A DNA stretch of 64,000 bases from Lachnospiraceae bacterium. GTDB lineage: Bacteria; Bacillota; Clostridia; Lachnospirales; Lachnospiraceae. The translations under genes and the position numbers were made by a program. The stretch covers positions 1-64,000 of the forward strand of contig JAILLN010000013.1 in assembly GCA_024693135.1 (NCBI GenBank), given 5' to 3'. Below, one piece after another: positions 18,073-26,453 of the stretch. Position 1 is the first letter of the stretch; every line of letters begins with the position of its first letter. The notes below the pieces were generated by a model. It ran no database searches, had not been told where the DNA came from, and was given only the letters and a program-made list of their open reading frames with translations.

Positions 18073-20640
18073 TCAGCCTGTTTTCCGGCCTCTGCCCTTC
18101 TTTTTTTGCTCCGGCCACTGCACGGCAAAAAACATTCCCAGCCCGAATAAGGACAGCAGGGCCCCCGGCAGGGTTCCCCGGGGGATGTATTTCATCTCGA
18201 TCTCATGCTCCCCTTCCGGAAGCCTCATCCCAAGGAGCATCCCCAGAGCCGGCTCTGCCTTTATCCCTTTTCCTCCACAGGTGATCTTCCATGCCTTGTC
18301 ATAGGGGATGGATAGGACAGCCATCTCTCCCTCCGGGATATCTGCCGTGAATTTAAGATGAGAGCTTGAGATCTCCTCCACCTCTCCCAAGGCCTCATTC
18401 ATTCCCGATGCGATGGAAGCCCATTCTCCCAGAGCCTCCTTATCCTCATAGTAGAAGCACTCCTCCGCGACCCTAAGCTCCTCCTTCAGGATCTGCATCC
18501 GGATCTCCACCGTTTCCCCCGGATCAAAGGTCCCCGCGCACAGGACGTTCCAGTGGTTTTCCGTAAAATACCATCCCAGGGATTCCCCGTTTACCAATAC
18601 TTCCCCGCTCTGCCTTTCCGGTGCGTCAAAGTAAAAATAAAGCGGCATGCTTTCCGTGATCCGGATACGGTATGTGATATATCCCTCTTCTTCTGTCCGG
18701 ACATAATGCCCCTCCTCTTCTTCGACGGCACCCGTTATTTCTTTTGCCGCCTCTGCCTTATGATAGATCTCGGGAGCGCCGGGCCAGGAAGAGGCAATCC
18801 GGTTCTGCTTTTCAAAGGTATTGCCGGAGCCGAGCTCAAGACCCGAAAGCTCCCCAGGCGCCGCAAAGGCCATGGGAAGCGCAAAGCCATCCTCAAAAAC
18901 CGTACAGCCACCGGCTTCCCCCAAGGATTCGTAAGGCTTATGCGTAAAGCTGTGCTTAGACAGGAGATAGCGCACCCCGAAAAAGGCATCTGCAAAGGAG
19001 GTGCTTCCTCCATTATAAAACGTATAATATACCGTCTTGCAGAAGCCGAAATTCTTCAGCCAGTCCAATATCTCATCCTTTTCACAGGAGCTGTCATGGG
19101 ATATTCCGATATAATCAAACATAGCCGGGTCATTGATGCCCCGGTCAAAGTCCTTTTCCAGCCGGTAAAAGCCGCCATCCCTCGATTTGACGAAGGATAC
19201 CGCCTCATGGATCTGCCGGTAGTCCTCTTCAAAATCCGCCATGGCAGGAAGCTCCCCGTCATCCGCATTGAGCTTCATGTAGATCACTTTGGCATCGTAG
19301 AGCATGTCCGGCAGGGACAATGCAAAGATGAGCAAAAGCCCTGCCGCACGGATCTTTCCTCCGATGCAGACAAGCAATGCCCCGGCCGCAGCTACCGCCA
19401 CAAGGACGATATTGACCTTCTGCCTTTCCGCATCCAGATAGGGATTGCCCTGCCGGACGAGCCAGAACATATATAAGAAGACAGCGGCACCTGCCGTGGC
19501 AACACAGATCAGCCGGAAGGCTCTGCCCCCCTCCCCATAGGCCAGGTCAATAAAGCCCTGGTAGCCCATGACGATGATAAGGAAGCTTGCCAAGTAGGCA
19601 TACCGCCAATAAAAGCCCTCCGGATTGTTGAAGCCGTGCCAGACGGCATCGATGGCATTGATCTGCATGCTGAGAAGGATCATGGCCAAAAGCACCCCAT
19701 CGGCCAGCTTCTGCCTGAGGCTTATCTGTTTGGACAGAAAATACAGGATAAAGAAGAAGGCCGCCGCCACCGAGCTGTAGATCAGGGGCATATAGGCATT
19801 CCTGGAGGAGCCGCTGAAGAGCTGCGCAAAAAGCTGGGACATGCCGAAATTCTTGTAGAATCCGTAATCTGCTCCCTCCGTCGTCTTTTCGCCAAGAAGG
19901 GAAAGCCCGGTACGGAGCAGGAAAAAGCCGTCGATCAAAAGGATCGTGATCCCCGAATAGACAAATCCGCCCAGCCTCTTAAAATAACCCCCGTCCTGGA
20001 TCAGCCTGGTCAGGTAAAGCAGGGTCAGGAAGATCACCAGCATAAAGCCCATATGATAGTTTACATAAATTGAAAATGCCGTCGTTAAAACATAGGGCAC
20101 AAAGAATTTCCGATCATCCAGATATTCAAGGAAGAAATAAATAACAAGCGGCAGGATCGCAATGCTTCCAAAGTATATGGTCAATACAAGATAGCCGAAG
20201 AAAAAGCCGCAAAAGGAATAGGCCGTGGAAAAGAGCAGGGACATGACCGAAGGACGATAGCGGTTATTTAACAGGATGGACATGCAAAGCCCTGCAATGG
20301 AAACCTGAAGCGCAAATACGAGTTCTATACCGGCCGCTATTTTTTCTCCCGGGAAGAAAAGCAGGATCAGCAGCAGCGGATCGTGCAGCTGGAAGGCCGC
20401 AAGCCCCGGATAATCTCCCCCCAGGGTCTTGGCCAGCATATAAGAAAAATCATTCTTGGTATGAAAGATGTTTACAAAATATGCATAGAAATTGACAAAC
20501 TCGATGTTCATGTCCCCCGTCAGGATGGAGGAGGGACCATAGGGATAGATCCCGCATAATGCAAAAAATGCCTGCACCATAAGAAAGGGCAGGCAGAAAG
20601 CGGCTAAATAGATCCATCCTTTCCGGCCAAACTTCTTCAC
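18073..20640 (-). CDS. YfhO-type multi-spanning membrane protein (GT-C glycosyltransferase-like)
   Basis: 855 residues. About a dozen hydrophobic segments fill residues 10-420, then an extracellular domain of about 380 residues, then a C-terminal helix (LPGALLSLFGLGMFFAV) and a basic tail. The sequence matches the YfhO family, which in Bacillus works with the glycosyltransferase CsbB and a GtcA-like protein to add sugars to lipoteichoic acid outside the membrane. The start is GTG, overlapping the stop of the GT2 gene (GTGA). Its co-translation with a GT2 enzyme supports that role here, though the acceptor polymer is unknown. Confidence 0.82.
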   Translation of the reverse strand: MKKFGRKGWIYLAAFCLPFLMVQAFFALCGIYPYGPSSILTGDMNIEFVNFYAYFVNIFHTKNDFSYMLAKTLGGDYPGLAAFQLHDPLLLILLFFPGEKIAAGIELVFALQVSIAGLCMSILLNNRYRPSVMSLLFSTAYSFCGFFFGYLVLTIYFGSIAILPLVIYFFLEYLDDRKFFVPYVLTTAFSIYVNYHMGFMLVIFLTLLYLTRLIQDGGYFKRLGGFVYSGITILLIDGFFLLRTGLSLLGEKTTEGADYGFYKNFGMSQLFAQLFSGSSRNAYMPLIYSSVAAAFFFILYFLSKQISLRQKLADGVLLAMILLSMQINAIDAVWHGFNNPEGFYWRYAYLASFLIIVMGYQGFIDLAYGEGGRAFRLICVATAGAAVFLYMFWLVRQGNPYLDAERQKVNIVLVAVAAAGALLVCIGGKIRAAGLLLIFALSLPDMLYDAKVIYMKLNADDGELPAMADFEEDYRQIHEAVSFVKSRDGGFYRLEKDFDRGINDPAMFDYIGISHDSSCEKDEILDWLKNFGFCKTVYYTFYNGGSTSFADAFFGVRYLLSKHSFTHKPYESLGEAGGCTVFEDGFALPMAFAAPGELSGLELGSGNTFEKQNRIASSWPGAPEIYHKAEAAKEITGAVEEEEGHYVRTEEEGYITYRIRITESMPLYFYFDAPERQSGEVLVNGESLGWYFTENHWNVLCAGTFDPGETVEIRMQILKEELRVAEECFYYEDKEALGEWASIASGMNEALGEVEEISSSHLKFTADIPEGEMAVLSIPYDKAWKITCGGKGIKAEPALGMLLGMRLPEGEHEIEMKYIPRGTLPGALLSLFGLGMFFAVQWPEQKKKGRGRKTG

Positions 20641-21557
20641 TTTTTCACCTCATCAATGATAAACGGAGGCCGGTTTCTGGAAGCATCGAAGGTGCGCCAG
20701 ACATATTCCCCCAAAAAACCAAGCATCCAAAGGATCAGCCCCGTGGAAAGCAGCATGACGCACATCAGGGATGCCCAGCCGGCCACCGGAGTGCCTTTGG
20801 TGAAATACTCTACAAAGATGCTGATCCCCATGATCAGGGCAAAAAGGAAAAACAGGATCCCCACGCCCCACATCAGACGGATCGGCAGATAGGTAAAGCT
20901 GATAAAGGAATCCGCCATCAGCTTGAATTTCTTTGCAAAGGTCCACCGGCCTTTCCCGACCTCCCTCTCCTTCCTGTGGAAGTAGACCACGTCCGTGGGA
21001 TAGCCTGCCCAGAGCACCTGCAGCGTCAGGGAGGAATTCACCTCGTCCAGGCTGAGCAGCGTGCCGATGACCTGTCTGTCTACCAGATAGCAGTCACAGC
21101 CGCCCTCCGGCATCCTCTCCGTCACATATCTGCGTACCAGCTTATAATAGATCCCGGCAAAAAGCTTGGTAAAAAAACTGTCTTCCCGGTCTGCCCTGGC
21201 GGCAAGCACCACCTTATTTCCCTTCTTCCAGCTCTCCACCAGCTCCAGGATCAGCAGGGAATCCTCCTGCAGGTCGGCCTGTTTCGTCACGGCACAGTCT
21301 CCCGTGCAGACGGAAAGCCCGGCCAGGATCGCCGCATGCTCCCCGAAATTACGGGAAAGCTTTACGGCCACCACATTCCTGTCTCTTTCCCTGATCTCAT
21401 TGATCACCCTCCAGGATCCGTCCCCGGAGCCGTCATCCACAAAGACCAGCTCATACTCCTCCAGTCTGTGAAGTACCTTCTCCTTCAGGTCTTCATACAG
21501 AAGCGGAAGGGTATCCTCATTCCAGTATACCGGGATAATAACAGAGCATTTACTCAT
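20637..21557 (-). CDS. GT2 family glycosyltransferase (CsbB/DPM1-like)
   Basis: 306 residues. GT-A fold with CSVIIPVYWNE at the start, FVDDGSGDGS near 38-48, and two membrane helices near the C-terminus (WGVGILFFLFALIMG and LMCVMLLSTGLILWML), typical of undecaprenyl-phosphate sugar synthases. The usual DxD metal motif (DADLQ) reads QADLQ here, so the first Asp is replaced. It overlaps the sensor protein gene upstream and yfhO downstream, each by 4 bases. The likely product is a lipid-linked sugar used by the YfhO protein. Confidence 0.87.
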   Translation of the reverse strand: MSKCSVIIPVYWNEDTLPLLYEDLKEKVLHRLEEYELVFVDDGSGDGSWRVINEIRERDRNVVAVKLSRNFGEHAAILAGLSVCTGDCAVTKQADLQEDSLLILELVESWKKGNKVVLAARADREDSFFTKLFAGIYYKLVRRYVTERMPEGGCDCYLVDRQVIGTLLSLDEVNSSLTLQVLWAGYPTDVVYFHRKEREVGKGRWTFAKKFKLMADSFISFTYLPIRLMWGVGILFFLFALIMGISIFVEYFTKGTPVAGWASLMCVMLLSTGLILWMLGFLGEYVWRTFDASRNRPPFIIDEVKK

Positions 21558-24193
21558 TCCGATCCTTCCCCGTCTCCTGCCTCAGCCTGCCTCTGCTCCA
21601 AGGCCAGAAGCACTCCGTCATAGTCGATGTCCTCAAAGGCCTCCCGGACCGCATCCATGACCCTCTGATCTGCCTCCGGCAGAGAATACCCGCCGATCCT
21701 CTCCAAGGCCTGCTCGATGGCATCGTATTCCATTTCCTCCGCCGCCCTCTGGATCATCCTGTAGATGGATGCCAAAAGCTCTTCCTCCACCACGGGCTTT
21801 TCCGGCTCTTCCTCCTTGCCGGAGTCAAAGAACCGGCAGAGCTTCTCCTCCAGCTCCCTGCAGCCTGCCATCAGCTTCCCATGATTTGCGCGGATGAAAT
21901 CAATGTCCCCTCCCTTGCCGGCCGCTTCCAGCTGCATCGCGCTCTCTCCCAGCTCCATGGCGCCGATGATCCGGGCCGAGCTTTTCAGGGCATGCACCTT
22001 GATGGTATAGTCCCCCCATTGTCCGGATGCAAAGTAGTCTTCCAACTCTTCCCTCAACGAATCAATGGATTTATAAAATATCTCCAGCACCGGATGATAC
22101 GCCTCCTCCGAGCCGCAATTCCGGATGCCGGCCAGCACATCGATCCCCTCAAGGCCGCTGTAACGCTCCAGGATGTCTTCATCTATGGCCTTTCCGTCGG
22201 ATTCCTCGTTCCCTTCCTTCAAAAGCACCTTATCTGCAGGAAGAAACCGCATCAGCATCCGCTCCAGAGCTTTTCCGTCCACGGGCTTTGACATATATTC
22301 ATCAAATCCCTCCGCCAGATAGGTTTCCCTTGCACCCGGCACTGCATTTGCCGTCAGCACGATACAGGGCTTCCGGGAATTCGGGTTTGATTCCATGGCC
22401 CTGACCTCATGCAGAAGCTCGATCCCGTCCTTTTCAGGCATCATATGATCAAAGATCAGGATATCATAGGTTTTCGCCCGGATCTGGCCCAGGGCTTCCT
22501 CCGCACTGCCCGCCGTATCGATCAGGATATCGGTATTCTTCAGCAGTCCCTTGACCACCGTCAGATTCATTTCCGTATCATCCACAGCCAGGATCGAAGC
22601 ATTCGGTGCCCTGAAGACCTTATGATGATGCTTCTTTTCATCCTCCCTCTGCTCCTGTGTCTTGAAATCAAGCAGGGTATTGACCAAGAACATGAGCTCC
22701 TGGCCCGAGACCTTGATGTTGGAGGCATATTCCCTGGTCTTTTCTTCATTGGTCTCCATGAGGATCATCTCATCCATCCCCAGCACCGCATTGATAGGAG
22801 TCCGGATCTCATGGGACATGTTGGAAAGGAACTCACCCTGGGCCTTATTGACCCCCTCCGTAATGGCATTTTCCACTTCCAGCTTATGCACCATGGTCTT
22901 CTCAAAATAGATGCAGTTTTCCTTATGATTGAACCCATTATGGATCGCAATGGCCATCTTGGTGCAGCTGTCATAACCGCAGCAGGTACAGTTGATCTGC
23001 CTGGATTCCTCTGTGGTCTTATTCATGCTGCAGAAGATCTCTTCCAGCTGCTCCTCATTCGGGATCTCATAGGTACAGCTTTTTGAACGGTCCGTATAGC
23101 CCCTTAGGTAATCCGAAAGCTCCAGCCCCTCAAATTGTTTGTTATAGCTTTCCAGCCTTTCCTCCGGGGAATCCTTCCTGGACCAGGCGCTGCCCCGTTC
23201 CGCTTTTTTGGACTCCTCCCTGATCTTAAGCAGGGCGTAAAGAGCATCATCCGTCTTTGACTTTTCCGAATCCACCGCGGTACCGCAGATGCAGCCCTTC
23301 TCACAATTCAGGGCATCGATGAGGAGGAAGGGCGTCTGGCCGTCCCTGATCCGGTCTGTATTCTGGTGAAGCCATTCATAGAGCCGCTTTTCCCCTTCGA
23401 TCTGCCGGATAAAAACCTCATCCCCCAGAAACCACCTGACGTTTTCCGCCAAACCGCCGGGAGTCGGATAGAAGGAACCCAGCCCATATTCTATCTCGCT
23501 TGAAGCCGGAGCCCCCTTGATCCCATGCTCATCCACAAATTTCAGCAGATGCTCGAAGGTAACATTGTACTGTACCAGCCCCTCATTATGGGGATCCTCG
23601 ATCTCCATCTTCTTTGCGATGCAGGGACTGATGAAGGCAAGCTTCTCCTTTACGCCCAGCTTCTTCCTTGCATAGATCGCAGCGCACATGAGGGGACTCT
23701 GCACCGGAAAAAGCTTGGGCAGAAGCTCCGGCAGGTAACGCTCGATATAACCTACCACAGCCGGGCAGGGCTGGGAGATGCCTCCCTTGAAATCATGCTG
23801 CCGGATATAATTCAAATATCCCCAGGTAGTGATATCCGCTCCAAAGGATACGCTGATGATCCGGTCTGCGCCGAGGGACTTCAAGCCGCCCAGGATCTCA
23901 TCATACCGGTCCGGATAGTTGGCCTTAAAGGCCGGGGCGAGAAGCAGGGATATGTGTTCTCCTTTTTTCAGATCCGCAAAAAACCGTTCCGTGTCATCCT
24001 CAAATTCCCTGGCATTATGCTCGCATACATCGATACAGCTTCCGCAGAGAACGCACTTGCTGCCATCCACCACGATCCTGGCACGGCCGTCCGCCTCCTG
24101 GGAGATGCAGGCTCCGATGGCGCTGCACGCCTTGATGCATTTATTGCATCCGATACAATGTTCATTTGTGAAAACGATCGAGTTTTCTTTCAT
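21554..24193 (-). CDS. Sensor [FeFe]-hydrogenase-like hybrid kinase lacking its ATPase domain
   Basis: 879 residues, no membrane segments. Order: two [4Fe-4S] ferredoxin motifs (C13,16,19,23 and C47,50,53,57); hydrogenase large-subunit C-terminal domain (75-310) with altered H-cluster motifs SQPCPA (C143), SPCIAKK (C191) and LNCEKGCICG (C297, C301); an Fe-S domain NCTCCGYDSC (402-410, plus C427); a histidine-kinase dimerisation helix with His461 in SNMSHEIRTP; a receiver domain with Asp582; an Hpt domain with His734 in VHALKSSA; and a coiled tail. The HATPase catalytic domain, normally between the His461 helix and the receiver, is absent: only about 22 residues separate them. It probably senses redox state or H2 and relays phosphate supplied by another kinase. 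Confidence 0.85.
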   Translation of the reverse strand: MKENSIVFTNEHCIGCNKCIKACSAIGACISQEADGRARIVVDGSKCVLCGSCIDVCEHNAREFEDDTERFFADLKKGEHISLLLAPAFKANYPDRYDEILGGLKSLGADRIISVSFGADITTWGYLNYIRQHDFKGGISQPCPAVVGYIERYLPELLPKLFPVQSPLMCAAIYARKKLGVKEKLAFISPCIAKKMEIEDPHNEGLVQYNVTFEHLLKFVDEHGIKGAPASSEIEYGLGSFYPTPGGLAENVRWFLGDEVFIRQIEGEKRLYEWLHQNTDRIRDGQTPFLLIDALNCEKGCICGTAVDSEKSKTDDALYALLKIREESKKAERGSAWSRKDSPEERLESYNKQFEGLELSDYLRGYTDRSKSCTYEIPNEEQLEEIFCSMNKTTEESRQINCTCCGYDSCTKMAIAIHNGFNHKENCIYFEKTMVHKLEVENAITEGVNKAQGEFLSNMSHEIRTPINAVLGMDEMILMETNEEKTREYASNIKVSGQELMFLVNTLLDFKTQEQREDEKKHHHKVFRAPNASILAVDDTEMNLTVVKGLLKNTDILIDTAGSAEEALGQIRAKTYDILIFDHMMPEKDGIELLHEVRAMESNPNSRKPCIVLTANAVPGARETYLAEGFDEYMSKPVDGKALERMLMRFLPADKVLLKEGNEESDGKAIDEDILERYSGLEGIDVLAGIRNCGSEEAYHPVLEIFYKSIDSLREELEDYFASGQWGDYTIKVHALKSSARIIGAMELGESAMQLEAAGKGGDIDFIRANHGKLMAGCRELEEKLCRFFDSGKEEEPEKPVVEEELLASIYRMIQRAAEEMEYDAIEQALERIGGYSLPEADQRVMDAVREAFEDIDYDGVLLALEQRQAEAGDGEGSE

Positions 24194-25392
24194 GATGGCC
24201 TGCTGCTTTCTTTTGCCGGATCGCCCTTAAAGAAGCCGACCCCTAAAATGATCATGATTGGAAAGATAAGCGCCGTCAGTATCCCTTTTTTCAGGTCTCC
24301 GTCCATTGCATTGGCGGCAAAGCCCACCAGAGTCGGGCCGCCGGAGCATCCCACATCCCCTGCAAGAGCCATGAAGGCATACATCGCTGTGCCTGCCTGG
24401 GGCAGGGAACGGGCCGCCATGCTGAAGGTACCGGGCCAGAAAATGCCCACGGAAAATCCGCATATGCCGCAGCCTAAAAGTCCCAGGATGGGATTCTGCG
24501 TCAGCGCCGCCAGCAGATAGGCCAGGATGCACAGGAAACCGCAGAGCGTCATGGCTTTCTTCAGTGGCAATGCATCGCTGTGCTTCCCATAAAGAGCCCT
24601 TGCCGTTCCCATGAGCAGGGCAAAGGCACAGGGACCCATAAGATCTCCCACGGTCTTGGATACGTGAAGGGCGGATTCGGCAAAGGCAGAGGCCCATTGA
24701 CTCATGGCCTGCTCCGAGGCACCGGCACATACCATGATGACCATCAGGAGCCAGAATACCTTTTGTCCAAAAAGCCTCCCCAGGGACAGGGGTTCCTTTT
24801 CTCCGGAAACCGGGTAGATCGGGACTTTGGCAAAGTAGAAGCAGTTCAGGGCAGGGATGATGGCCCAAAGTCCGGCAAGGACCGGCCAATGCTCGATCCC
24901 GGCTAGACGGAAATACAGGGTCGAGACCAAAATGACCCCCACATGCCCCCAGCAGTAAAAGGAGTGAAGCAGGCTCATGGCGGCTTCTTTTTTTTCTGTG
25001 GGACAGGATTCCACAATGGGGCTGATCATGACCTCGATCAGGCCCCCGCCGATGGCATACAGCACCACCGAAATCAGGATCCCCGCATAGGCATCCCTCA
25101 TCACCTCCGGCAGGATGGCAAGTCCCAGAAGCCCCGCCGCCGAAAATACATGAGCCGCCACCACGGAGACCCGGTATCCGATCCGGTCGATGAGCTTTGC
25201 CGAAAGCAGATCCACCAGAAGCTGGATCGCAAAATTCATGGTCGTGATCAGCGCGATCCGGTCCAGCGTCAGGGAAAACTGCCTGGAAAAGGTCAGGAAT
25301 AAAAGCGGCGCAAAATTATTGACGATCGCCTGGGTAATATATCCGATATAGCTGGCATATATCGTATGATTATAATCCTTTTGAATGCTCAC
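24190..25392 (-). CDS. MFS transporter
   Basis: 400 residues with about 12 hydrophobic helices and the intracellular loop typical of major facilitator transporters (SAKLIDRIGYR after helix 2). Closest in appearance to the FucP/YfkF-like sugar or small-solute permeases; the substrate cannot be read from sequence. The start is a GTG with only AAAGAG before it. It is the first gene of a four-gene series (MFS, hydrogenase-like sensor, GT2, YfhO) joined by ATGA/GTGA overlaps. A promoter is visible only a few bases upstream, so its mRNA may be nearly leaderless. Confidence 0.85.
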   Translation of the reverse strand: MSIQKDYNHTIYASYIGYITQAIVNNFAPLLFLTFSRQFSLTLDRIALITTMNFAIQLLVDLLSAKLIDRIGYRVSVVAAHVFSAAGLLGLAILPEVMRDAYAGILISVVLYAIGGGLIEVMISPIVESCPTEKKEAAMSLLHSFYCWGHVGVILVSTLYFRLAGIEHWPVLAGLWAIIPALNCFYFAKVPIYPVSGEKEPLSLGRLFGQKVFWLLMVIMVCAGASEQAMSQWASAFAESALHVSKTVGDLMGPCAFALLMGTARALYGKHSDALPLKKAMTLCGFLCILAYLLAALTQNPILGLLGCGICGFSVGIFWPGTFSMAARSLPQAGTAMYAFMALAGDVGCSGGPTLVGFAANAMDGDLKKGILTALIFPIMIILGVGFFKGDPAKESSRPS

Positions 25393-25398
25393 TCTTTG

Positions 25399-25427
25399 AT
25401 TATATCTATGTTTTCTTATTTGTACAA
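25399..25427 (-). promoter_or_regulatory. Possible promoter of the MFS-sensor-GT-YfhO operon
   Basis: Minus strand: TTGTAC, 17-base spacer, consensus TATAAT at 25399-25404. The predicted start site falls at or next to the GTG codon of the MFS gene. Confidence 0.45.
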
Positions 25428-25479
25428 TAGCTGCCGTGCCGGAACCTCTGCCATGAGCTTCAGCGGGCTCCGGAAAAAA

Positions 25480-26433
25480 TCACTGGAAATAAACCACCTC
25501 GTCGTCGGGGGGATCGGCCGCCTCCACCGACTCCGCCATAAGCACCGGCGTCTCCTGCCCATACTGCGGATTCATGGCCTTTCCGATCCTTGCCGTCACC
25601 ATCACATAAGACTTCTCCTTCAGCTTGCGGGCATTGTCCCATTTGCAGGGATAGCCTACAAACTGAATGTCTGCGGCGCAACAGGTCATGGCAAAACGCC
25701 CCGGAACGAACACATCGGCAGGACCCCTCTTCGGCCGCATCACCTGTGCCTTAAAGCAGATCTTCTTGCCTGCATAATCCTGTACATTCTCAAAGCAGTC
25801 CAGATACCACAGTCCGTAATCATCATCCTCTACCCGGATGAGATCTCCATGGATATCATAGGGCAGCTCCTGCCTTACCTCATTATTGATGGAGCCGTCC
25901 TCCATCTCAAAGACGACCTGCGCCCTTTTATTCACGGCTTTTGCCGTACGCTTAAAGGAAGGCAGGTTCATCTCATTTTTACACCGGTTAAAGAGGATCA
26001 GGTCCGCATAGGTAAACTGCCTGGTCATCATCTGCTTCATATTCGCCAGATAGGACTCGTAGGTCGCCGCATTCACCGTGGCGATCCCCTCTGCAAGCAT
26101 CCAATGCTCCGGAAAGGCTTCAATGGCCTTATTGATATCCCAGGTGCCATTGTATTCGATCACCACCCGGTCCGGCTTATCCTCCAGATCGATCTTCGTG
26201 AAACGGTCGTAGGTTACCTCCCCCTCCTCTTCGATCCGATGGAGACGGAAACGGTTATCCTTTAATTCCGCCTCCGTGATCTCCTCCAGGCCTTCCTCGC
26301 AGAGCAGGTAGGATGTCTTCTTTCCATCCTTAAACTGGCCGTCTGTCAGGGTCGTCTTGATAAAGCTCGTCTTTCCGCTTTCCAGAAATCCGGTGAATAT
26401 ATAAACCGGCAATTCCTTCCTTCTGCCAAGCAT
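25480..26433 (-). CDS. CobW-like GTPase fused to a TIGR03943/DUF1980-like domain
   Basis: 317 residues. The N-terminal half is a COG0523-like G domain with Walker A GFLESGKT (15-22) and a TKxD-like region FNRCKNE; it lacks the CxCC motif of classical COG0523 proteins. The C-terminal part (about 190-317) has RFAMTCCAADIQFVGYPC (CC at 251-252), a hallmark of DUF1980/TIGR03943 proteins, which usually pair with a predicted permease (DUF318) and COG0523 GTPases in metal homeostasis loci. It lies 20 bases after the His-rich GTPase gene. A metal-related role is inferred from family and neighbour. Confidence 0.75.
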   Translation of the reverse strand: MLGRRKELPVYIFTGFLESGKTSFIKTTLTDGQFKDGKKTSYLLCEEGLEEITEAELKDNRFRLHRIEEEGEVTYDRFTKIDLEDKPDRVVIEYNGTWDINKAIEAFPEHWMLAEGIATVNAATYESYLANMKQMMTRQFTYADLILFNRCKNEMNLPSFKRTAKAVNKRAQVVFEMEDGSINNEVRQELPYDIHGDLIRVEDDDYGLWYLDCFENVQDYAGKKICFKAQVMRPKRGPADVFVPGRFAMTCCAADIQFVGYPCKWDNARKLKEKSYVMVTARIGKAMNPQYGQETPVLMAESVEAADPPDDEVVYFQ

Positions 26434-26453
26434 CTTCTTCCTCCAATGGCATC

